From NCBI GenBank assembly GCA_027009605.1, contig JALVCY010000066.1, positions 1 to 17,215 of the forward strand: DNA of 17,215 nt. The letters are read 5' to 3'. The position numbers and the translations under genes are program-made. This document shows, one piece after another, positions 1-4,880 of the stretch; position 1 is the stretch's first letter; every line of letters starts with the position of its first letter. The notes beneath the pieces are model-generated. The model was not told the origin of the DNA. It was given only the letters and a program-made list of their open reading frames with translations, and made no database searches. The DNA comes from Saprospiraceae bacterium (GTDB taxonomy: Bacteria > Bacteroidota > Bacteroidia > Chitinophagales > Saprospiraceae).

Positions 1-81
1 TTCTAACAAAATTAGCGGGTGGCTAAATAGTTACAAACAATGGGCGTTAGATCATTCTTCATGTACTAAAAGAAAACAAAA

Positions 82-918
82 ATGATTGGATTAGAATTGG
101 ATAGAGACTTGGTCTTTTTTGATATAGAATCGACCGGTTTGAATATTATTCGAGACCGGATATTGCAGATTGCCCTGATTAAATATACCAAAGGGAAGCA
201 AGAACCGGAAGAAAAAATGCTGCTCATTAATCCGGGAGTCCCTATTTCGGAAGAAGCTTATGCGGTGCATGGAATCGGGCCGGAGCAATTGCGCAACAAA
301 CCGACTTTTGCGCAAGTGGCGCAGGAGTTATATGATTTTATCGGAGATGCGGATTTGGCAGGTTACAATTCTAATCGCTTTGATGTGCCGATGTTGATGG
401 AAGAATTTGCCAGGGCGGGATTTGATTTTGATATTAGTGAGCGCCGGTTATTGGATATGCAGCGGATATTTTATAAGATGGAGCCGCGTACCTTGCGGGC
501 AGCCTTGCGCTTCTATACGGGTAAGGAAATCGAAAATGCGCATGATGCTTTGGCAGATGTACGAGCCACGATTGAAGTGTTTAATGGGCAATTGGATAGG
601 TATGAAGGTAAGGAGTGGATAGATGCCGATGGACACCGTTTGCCGAATCCAATCGTGCGAGATGCGGAAGCGTTGCATCAATTTACCAATGATTTGAGCA
701 CCGCCGACGCTACACAGCGCCTAAAATATGACAAGGATGGAAATCTAGTGTTTAATTTTGGCGTGAATGCCGGGAAATTGGTGGGGAAGACCTTATATCA
801 TGACCGGAATTATCTGAATTGGATGCTCAATAAAGATTTTTCCACGCAAGTGAAGCAGCTAATCAAAAAGGAAACCAAAAAGTATCAAGCAGAATATAAA
901 GCCAAAAATAAAAACTAG
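82..918 (+). CDS. DEDDh 3'-5' exonuclease with ExoX-like C-terminal domain
   Basis: The 278-residue protein has the RNase T / DNA polymerase III epsilon fold signature. ExoI is FFDIESTGLN (D14, E16), ExoII is GYNSNRFDVPML (D101), and ExoIII-epsilon is NAHDALADV (H154, D159), so all catalytic DEDDh residues are present. Such enzymes remove nucleotides from 3' ends of DNA or RNA using two metal ions, in the cytoplasm. After the nuclease domain (about residues 9-170), residues 213-265 carry a FNFGVNAGKLVGKTL...YLNWML pattern, which I read as the ExoX-like C-terminal domain, so a DNA repair or processing role is more likely than a replicative epsilon subunit. The ATG at 82 is the only sensible start: the catalytic motif lies 13 residues in. 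The next gene begins 24 bp downstream on the same strand, so cotranscription is plausible. The exact substrate cannot be read from sequence. Confidence 0.9.
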   Translation: MIGLELDRDLVFFDIESTGLNIIRDRILQIALIKYTKGKQEPEEKMLLINPGVPISEEAYAVHGIGPEQLRNKPTFAQVAQELYDFIGDADLAGYNSNRFDVPMLMEEFARAGFDFDISERRLLDMQRIFYKMEPRTLRAALRFYTGKEIENAHDALADVRATIEVFNGQLDRYEGKEWIDADGHRLPNPIVRDAEALHQFTNDLSTADATQRLKYDKDGNLVFNFGVNAGKLVGKTLYHDRNYLNWMLNKDFSTQVKQLIKKETKKYQAEYKAKNKN

Positions 919-942
919 GGCTTTGTAGTTGCAGCTAATAAA

Positions 943-1767
943 ATGGGAATGAATAAAGTTCAGTGGGTCGTATTATTGATTGTGTTATCCCTTGTGGGAT
1001 GTTATGATGATAAGGAAGGGTGCTTAGATCCCAATGCCGTCAATTTTGATGTATCTGCGGATAAGGATTGCTGTTGTCAATATCCGGCGCTTACGCTAAA
1101 TGTGAGTTGGAAGGAGAATGATACGACCTTTTTGTCCCTGAATAAGGTGTTTTTGGACGATGCTCAGCAGCCGTATAAGCTTTTGGGTGTACGTTTTTAC
1201 TTGTCTCACTTAGAAGTCGTCGATGTCGATCAAAATGCTGTCGATGTGAACGGGGAGTCCGAAAAGTGGGTGTATGGTGCCGGGAATGTGCCGGAAAAGG
1301 CGAAAGTTTCTGACAATGTTTTGTTGATTAAGCAAACTCAGGCGGATTATAAGCTGGGTACTTTTAAGCGGCCGGGCACTTATCAGGGGATTCGATTGGA
1401 TATAGGCTTGGATGCGCAGCAGAATGCAGTGATTCCGGATTCCCTTTCGGGAGAAAATGTATTGGGATTTAAGCCGGATTCAATGTGGGTGGCTCCCAAA
1501 ATGTACATCCAACAGCAGTGGATAGTTATGACAGATACGTCGTCATCCATGCCCCAAGTGGATACATTTCAGGTTTTGTCCGTTCAAGGCGGGGTGGAAT
1601 TGGCTTACAATCCGTTGTTAGTAGTACCGCAAGGAGCAAACTATGAGCTAAAAATAGCGGTTGATATGAGCCAATGGCTTCATAATATCAAATGGGGAGC
1701 GAATAAGATGGAAATTTTGCAAAAATTGGCAGATAACAGTAAAGATGCGCTTAGTTTGGTACAATAA
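943..1767 (+). CDS. MbnP-like lipoprotein
   Basis: The 274-residue protein begins with a short charged N-terminus, a hydrophobic stretch and the lipobox LSLVGC, so Cys20 is the likely lipidation site and the protein is probably an envelope lipoprotein. The next segment, GCLDPNAVNFDVSADKDCCC, resembles the calcium-binding-like CxDPNAxN motif common after Bacteroidota signal peptides. The body contains GVRFYLSHLEVV, then GTYQGIRLDIGLD and GVELAYNP, which match the MbnP-family pattern. In other bacteria MbnP pairs with the dihaem protein MbnH and has been linked to copper or methanobactin biology; no MbnH-like gene is present here, so function is open. The start could be ATG 943 or ATG 949; the latter gives the cleaner signal peptide (MNKVQWVVLL). 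A second MbnP-like lipoprotein follows 39 bp downstream. Confidence 0.75.
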   Translation: MGMNKVQWVVLLIVLSLVGCYDDKEGCLDPNAVNFDVSADKDCCCQYPALTLNVSWKENDTTFLSLNKVFLDDAQQPYKLLGVRFYLSHLEVVDVDQNAVDVNGESEKWVYGAGNVPEKAKVSDNVLLIKQTQADYKLGTFKRPGTYQGIRLDIGLDAQQNAVIPDSLSGENVLGFKPDSMWVAPKMYIQQQWIVMTDTSSSMPQVDTFQVLSVQGGVELAYNPLLVVPQGANYELKIAVDMSQWLHNIKWGANKMEILQKLADNSKDALSLVQ

Positions 1768-1806
1768 TCGCTACCAAGTATTTACTAATTCGGAAAAACG
1801 GGCTAA

Positions 1807-2571
1807 ATGCGTCGGCTATTCATTTTATTCTTTGTATTAAGTGTCTTAATGCCTTGCACGTCGTGCAGGAAAGAAGCACCTATCGGACCATCTACGACCG
1901 TAGTGGTATCCTTTAAAGCCGTCTATGGGGATAAGCCGTTTAGTGCAGAAGGCTTGTATGCTTATCCAAGCACCGGTAGCTCTACAGAAATTATACAGTT
2001 CGATGATGTCTCTCTCTTTTTAACGGATATTTCCTTGGTGACGGCTAATGGCGAAGATGAAGTCAGCTTAGATGATTTGGAGTATTGGGATATAACCGCT
2101 TTGCAAGATAATAGCTCACACACCGAAAAAGCTTTGGAGAAGGCCTATTATTCGGTGCCTTTGGGAGATTATACAGGAATTTCGTTTGGAGTCGGTGTCG
2201 GACATGAAGCCAATAGTCAAAAGCCTAGTGACTTTGCTGCCGGAAGTCCACTAGGTGCTGCTGAAAGGTATTCTTCGGAATTTGGGAGTTATGTCTTTGA
2301 TAAAACCAAGGGACAATATAGTGCAAATGGAACTACAACGCCTTTTGAAATCAATATTCTCAAGGATGAACACTATAAGAAGGTTGTCCTACAAAAGGAT
2401 TTTACGATTACTTCATCCGGTGGGTCTCTAAATGTGATATTGGACTTGAAAAAAGTATTTCAGCGCAATGATTCTATTATGGACTTGCCCGCTCACCCAA
2501 TAGTAACCAATCCCGGTTCGCCATATATGGACTGGGTGTCTGAAAATCTCCAACATAGCTTCTCTTTTTAG
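1807..2571 (+). CDS. MbnP-like lipoprotein, second copy
   Basis: The 254-residue protein starts MRRLFILFFVLSVLMPCTSC, a signal peptide ending in a lipobox-like PCTSC (Cys20), so it should be lipid-anchored in the envelope. Its body has the same layout as the upstream gene: a beta-rich start (VVVSFKAVYGDKPF), FDDVSLFLTDISLV, then VPLGDYTGISFGVGVG and a long segment ending NPGSPYMDWVSENLQHSFSF, the MbnP-like tail. Sequence identity to the first copy is low by eye, so the two are diverged paralogues or family partners rather than a recent duplication. They are separated by 39 bp and share orientation; a stem-loop with a T-run 30 bp after the stop closes the unit. The ligand is unknown; a metal-related role is inferred from the family only. 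Confidence 0.65.
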   Translation: MRRLFILFFVLSVLMPCTSCRKEAPIGPSTTVVVSFKAVYGDKPFSAEGLYAYPSTGSSTEIIQFDDVSLFLTDISLVTANGEDEVSLDDLEYWDITALQDNSSHTEKALEKAYYSVPLGDYTGISFGVGVGHEANSQKPSDFAAGSPLGAAERYSSEFGSYVFDKTKGQYSANGTTTPFEINILKDEHYKKVVLQKDFTITSSGGSLNVILDLKKVFQRNDSIMDLPAHPIVTNPGSPYMDWVSENLQHSFSF

Positions 2572-2600
2572 GGCTTGTAGCTCTTGATTTGTTGTCTTTT

Positions 2601-2622
2601 AAGCCTGATGGGCTTTTTTTTT
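2601..2622 (+). terminator. Rho-independent terminator after the lipoprotein genes
   Basis: The stem AAGCCT/GGGCTT (last pair T-G) has a 3-nt loop and is directly followed by a run of nine T residues. It lies 30 bp after the stop of the second lipoprotein gene and probably ends the three-gene 82-2571 unit. Confidence 0.7.
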
Positions 2623-2767
2623 CTTTTTTTTGATTATTTTTACTTCACAATCTTTGTTGTGTAACTATCTGATTTACAGTAGGTTGTGATTTTATTTTAT
2701 TATTTGTTTGGTTGTTTATTCTTCACAAAAAATATATTATGTAATTTTTCTAAGAGAAGTATTCCCC

Positions 2768-2775
2768 CATATTTG
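2768..2775 (+). promoter_or_regulatory. Probable -7 box of upstream structured RNA
   Basis: CATATTTG matches the Bacteroidota -7 consensus TAnnTTTG at all but the first base. No good TTG -33 box is visible. Support comes mainly from comparison with the downstream paralogue: the distance from this box to the first ATATGTTCATGGGAT box is within 1 nt of that in the second copy, whose promoter is a full match. Confidence 0.45.
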
Positions 2776-2781
2776 TAATGT

Positions 2782-3084
2782 AAAAAGAAACAAACACAGT
2801 TCAAAAGTGAAATCAGCAGTTTGTTTTTGGATATGTTCATGGGATATTTAGCGAGATAGTTATTTTAGAAGGGAAGTAACTATCTCCTAAATACATTTCA
2901 AGAGTTCATGCGATAGTTGGGTAGGGATGTAGAGATTAAGACAGCATTAACAAAAAGTTAGACAAATAGTCGCCGGATTAGTAATAATTTTTTACGGGAA
3001 ACCGTTTTTTAGGCGAACTTAAGATATGTTCATGGGATTATAATTTGTTGTTAATGTCGCATCTAAAGAGATGCGACATTTTTT
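2782..3084 (+). ncRNA. Structured small RNA, copy 1 (unrecognised family)
   Basis: A predicted transcript of about 300 nt with no open reading frame of note. In order it has: a 5' segment containing TTCAAAAGTGA; box ATATGTTCATGGGAT (2831-2845); hairpin 1 with a perfect 10-bp stem (2853-2862/2877-2886) and a 14-nt loop containing AGAAGGGA; a degenerate box GTTCATGCGAT (2904-2914); a 5-bp stem TCGCC/GGCGA enclosing a small ACGG-GAAA-CCGT hairpin (2994-3005) with a GNRA loop; a second exact box (3024-3038); and an intrinsic terminator (3053-3084). The same architecture recurs in a second copy about 430 bp downstream, with compensatory base changes in hairpin 1. That conservation of structure over sequence argues for a functional RNA. 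I do not recognise the family. Transcript ends are inferred from the promoter-like box and terminator. Confidence 0.75.
3053..3084 (+). terminator. Intrinsic terminator of structured RNA copy 1
   Basis: A perfect 12-bp stem (3053-3064 with 3069-3080) has an AAAG loop and a T6 run at 3079-3084. Its core GTCGCATCT is the counterpart of GTCGCGTC in the second copy. Confidence 0.85.
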
Positions 3085-3172
3085 CACAAAATTTGCCCTT
3101 AAGAAGTTGATTTAGAATTAGTTGCGCTAGAGAAAGTAGAGAAAAAACTTCACAATACAAAATCATTGTTAT

Positions 3173-3202
3173 TTGCCAATGTAGGTTTTGACATTATCTT
3201 TG
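3173..3202 (+). promoter_or_regulatory. Bacteroidota-type promoter of structured RNA copy 2
   Basis: TTG at 3173-3175, a 19-bp spacer and TATCTTTG at 3195-3202 match the -33 TTG / -7 TAnnTTTG consensus exactly. Transcription should begin near 3209, about 50 nt before the first box of the RNA. Confidence 0.7.
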
Positions 3203-3208
3203 TATCAT

Positions 3209-3421
3209 CAAAAAGGAAATACACATTCTTTTCAAAAGTGATAGGAATTGTTTTTTGGATATGTTCATGGGATTTAAAAACCCCTTTCAGGAGTAAGCTA
3301 TTTAAGAAGGGATTTAGCTTACTCCTAATTTAAAAAGAATTCCCGCAAGGGATCGACGATATATGTTCATGGGATTATAATTTGTTGTTTGGGTCGCGTC
3401 AAAAGAGATGCGACCTTTTTT
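3209..3421 (+). ncRNA. Structured small RNA, copy 2 (unrecognised family)
   Basis: A predicted transcript of about 213 nt, paralogous to the RNA encoded just upstream. It has TTCAAAAGTGA in the 5' part, box ATATGTTCATGGGAT (3259-3273), hairpin 1 with a perfect 12-bp stem (3289-3300/3315-3326) and a 14-nt loop containing AGAAGGGA, a TCCC-GCAA-GGGA hairpin with a GNRA loop (3341-3352), a second box (3361-3375) and a terminator. From the second box the two copies are identical for 29 nt. Compared with copy 1 the hairpin 1 stem differs at three pairs, each by a double compensatory change (A-T to T-A, T-A to A-T, T-A to C-G). It lacks about 90 nt found between hairpin 1 and the GNRA hairpin of copy 1. 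It has a full-consensus promoter. No ribosome-binding site or credible small ORF was seen. Confidence 0.78.
3391..3421 (+). terminator. Intrinsic terminator of structured RNA copy 2
   Basis: A 9-bp stem (3392-3400 with 3407-3415, one G-T pair) has an AAAAGA loop and a T6 run. The G-T pair replaces an A-T pair of copy 1, preserving pairing. Confidence 0.8.
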
Positions 3422-3473
3422 CGTTGGGACGCACGGCCGTGCGTCCCGACGAAAAAAGACTGTGCGTCCCAAC
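3422..3473. repeat. REP-like palindrome with a partial third arm
   Basis: Bases 3422-3451 form an almost perfect 30-bp palindrome (GGGACGCACGG/CCGTGCGTCCC core, one T-G mismatch near the ends). A further half-unit, GTGCGTCCCAAC, sits at 3462-3473. This is high in GC against an AT-rich background and sits between a terminator and the convergent esterase gene, typical for REP or small palindromic mobile repeats. No transposase is nearby. Confidence 0.6.
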
Positions 3474-3492
3474 AGACCGTCTAGTCCCCATC

Positions 3493-4305
3493 TCACCTGC
3501 CACAAAACACCAAAAACCCACCCATCGCCTTCCGCCAAGTCGCATAATCATGCTTTCCGCCCTTGATTTCTACGTAAGTAATCCTTTGCTGCGGTACTTT
3601 TTTCTTTTTTAGCTCTTGGATGGTGCGCAAGCTATCATCTATTACGTCAATTACGCCGTTGTTGTCCCGGTCACTGGTTTCTTCGAGTGTGCCTGCTTGA
3701 AACCAGAATTTTTGTTTGGGTGTGTCTTTGAGCGATTGGATTTTTCTGGGGATGATTAAATTGGCGTTGGGTTGACTAGGTATAAAAGGATAGTCCCTCC
3801 ACCACAAAGCACCACTAAAAACGCCTACTCCGGCAAAGCTGTCGGGATGATTGAGCACTAAGTCCAAAGCACTCAATCCGCCAAGCGAAAAGCCCGCCAT
3901 AAAAAAGGGAGAACGCTCACCAAATTGGTCTTTAAGATAGGGGATTAGTTGGTGGATGATAAAATCCTGGTAGGCGGCTGCGTCTTTGCCGTACCCGTTA
4001 GATTCGAGAAATTGGGTCGTGCCCAACTCGTGATTGCGGTTGGCATTGCTGTGAATACCGACGATAATGCATGGTTTTATGTGCCGGTTAGTCAGTAATT
4101 TTCGGAAGATGGGTTTGATTTGGATTTTTTCAAGGTCTTGACCGTCGTTAAAGAGTAGAATGGGGATGTTAGGGGCAAGTTTTCGGATTTTGGGTTGATA
4201 GATATCCATGGTGACCACTCTTTCCAGGATGTCCGCAAGAAAATGAACCCGTTTCTCCTGAATAGGCGTATAAAGATATTTACGAAAATAATGTTTGGTG
4301 GACAT
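3493..4305 (-). CDS. Alpha/beta-hydrolase, putative esterase family
   Basis: The 270-residue protein (from ATG 4305) resembles the putative-esterase family that includes esterase D and the Fes/IroE siderophore esterases. It has the nucleophile elbow AGFSLGGLSALD (Ser140 in this numbering), an acidic candidate in EETSDRDNNG (around residue 212) and the catalytic-His motif GGKHDYATWRKAM (His252). An early VTMDIYQP...PILLFNDGQD segment matches the first strands of the fold and the oxyanion region. There is no signal peptide, so it is probably cytoplasmic. The frame stays open upstream to a GTG at 4356, which would add 17 residues; I prefer the ATG with AGG 6 nt upstream. It stands alone and is convergent to the small RNAs. 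The substrate cannot be told from sequence; an ester or thioester hydrolase is a family-level inference. Confidence 0.85.
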   Translation of the reverse strand: MSTKHYFRKYLYTPIQEKRVHFLADILERVVTMDIYQPKIRKLAPNIPILLFNDGQDLEKIQIKPIFRKLLTNRHIKPCIIVGIHSNANRNHELGTTQFLESNGYGKDAAAYQDFIIHQLIPYLKDQFGERSPFFMAGFSLGGLSALDLVLNHPDSFAGVGVFSGALWWRDYPFIPSQPNANLIIPRKIQSLKDTPKQKFWFQAGTLEETSDRDNNGVIDVIDDSLRTIQELKKKKVPQQRITYVEIKGGKHDYATWRKAMGGFLVFCGR

Positions 4306-4405
4306 AAAGCCTGGTGATGTGTCTAATGAGTACTCATCAAAACCGATATTTCTCACACTTTGTTGAGTAGAAAGGCATTTAAAATTAGGAAAACGCTGAT
4401 GGTAG

Positions 4406-4425
4406 TAGCCAAATTTATTTGGCTA
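4406..4425. repeat. 20-bp perfect palindrome upstream of the esterase
   Basis: TAGCCAAAT, TT, ATTTGGCTA forms a perfect 9-bp inverted repeat about 100 bp before the esterase start. It could be an operator or a stem-loop; there is no T-run to make it a terminator. Confidence 0.4.
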
Positions 4426-4491
4426 TGTAGCAAATAAGCGAAGCAAATTTGCGCCACGGGCAATGGAAAGGAGCATGGAGTTAGTAAGGCT

Positions 4492-4685
4492 GAGTTGGCT
4501 CCGAAAAGTCCACGCTGTTAGAAATTAAAGCGATGAACAAAATTTTATTCTGTTTACCGCATCCCGATAATTATCGAGACCTTTTAAAAAGGGAGATTTA
4601 GAGGGTTAACCATAAAAAAGCAAACAGAATAAAATTTTGTGGCCACAAGAACCAACCACCATGCCCGACTTTTCGGAGTGAACTC
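4492..4685. repeat. MITE-like element with nested inverted repeats
   Basis: The ends form a 19-bp inverted repeat (4492-4510 against 4667-4685, 17 of 19 pairs, with a perfect 12-bp core CTCCGAAAAGTC). Inside it lies a perfect 19-bp inverted repeat, ACAAAATTTTATTCTGTTT (4537-4555) against 4622-4640, and inside that a CGATAATTATCG palindrome (4565-4576). The 194-bp unit has no ORF. The nesting resembles a miniature inverted-repeat element or a large cruciform. I see no clear target-site duplication, so mobility is inference. Confidence 0.5.
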
Positions 4686-4690
4686 AAGAT

Positions 4691-4743
4691 TTAATCCCCG
4701 TTGGCTCCAACGATGAAGAGCCTGCGCCCCAACAGGGATTTTT
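4691..4743. repeat. REP-like imperfect inverted repeat
   Basis: Arms AATCCCCGTTGG (4693-4704) and CCAACAGGGATT (4729-4740) pair at 11 of 12 positions around a 24-nt loop that itself starts with CGTTGG-CT-CCAACG. It lies immediately after the nested repeat element, so this 4400-4745 stretch is a cluster of palindromic DNA and contains no gene. Confidence 0.45.
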
Positions 4744-4822
4744 AGTTTTGTGCAATCTATCGGGAATGTCGGTCAAAAACAACGCTTTTTGGGAAAAAAG
4801 GATTAATAAGAAGTTGAGTTAC

Positions 4823-4854
4823 TTGCTTTCTGCAAAGAAAAAAAGCTACCTTTA
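4823..4854 (+). promoter_or_regulatory. Promoter of the NagB/PIG-L fusion gene
   Basis: TTG at 4823-4825, a 21-bp spacer and TACCTTTA at 4847-4854 match the Bacteroidota consensus except for the final base. The predicted start near 4861 leaves a 5' leader of about 20 nt before ATG 4881. Confidence 0.5.
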
Positions 4855-4880
4855 CCGCTTCCATGAAAATAAACTGAAGT

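Noticed and set aside
2831..3375. CRISPR-like array based on the four ATATGTTCATGGGAT boxes
   Set aside because: The distances between boxes (193, 235 and 102 bp) are uneven and far too long, the box is short, and the intervals contain homologous hairpins, not unique spacers.
2782..3421. 6S RNA or 6S-Flavo candidate
   Set aside because: The repeated boxes are direct, not complementary, and each unit is a string of separate hairpins instead of one long rod with a central bubble.
2782..3421. Retron or group II intron RNA
   Set aside because: No reverse transcriptase gene is present in the window and no intron domain V signature was seen.
3314..3612. Short open frames over the palindrome and the esterase 3' end on both strands
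   Set aside because: They cross the small-RNA terminator and the REP palindrome, have no domain signature, and the minus-strand one extends across the esterase stop in another frame.
4406..4425. TAAATTTG on the minus strand as an esterase promoter
   Set aside because: It matches the -7 consensus but lies inside a palindrome, and the nearest TTG is only 13 bp away instead of 19-21.
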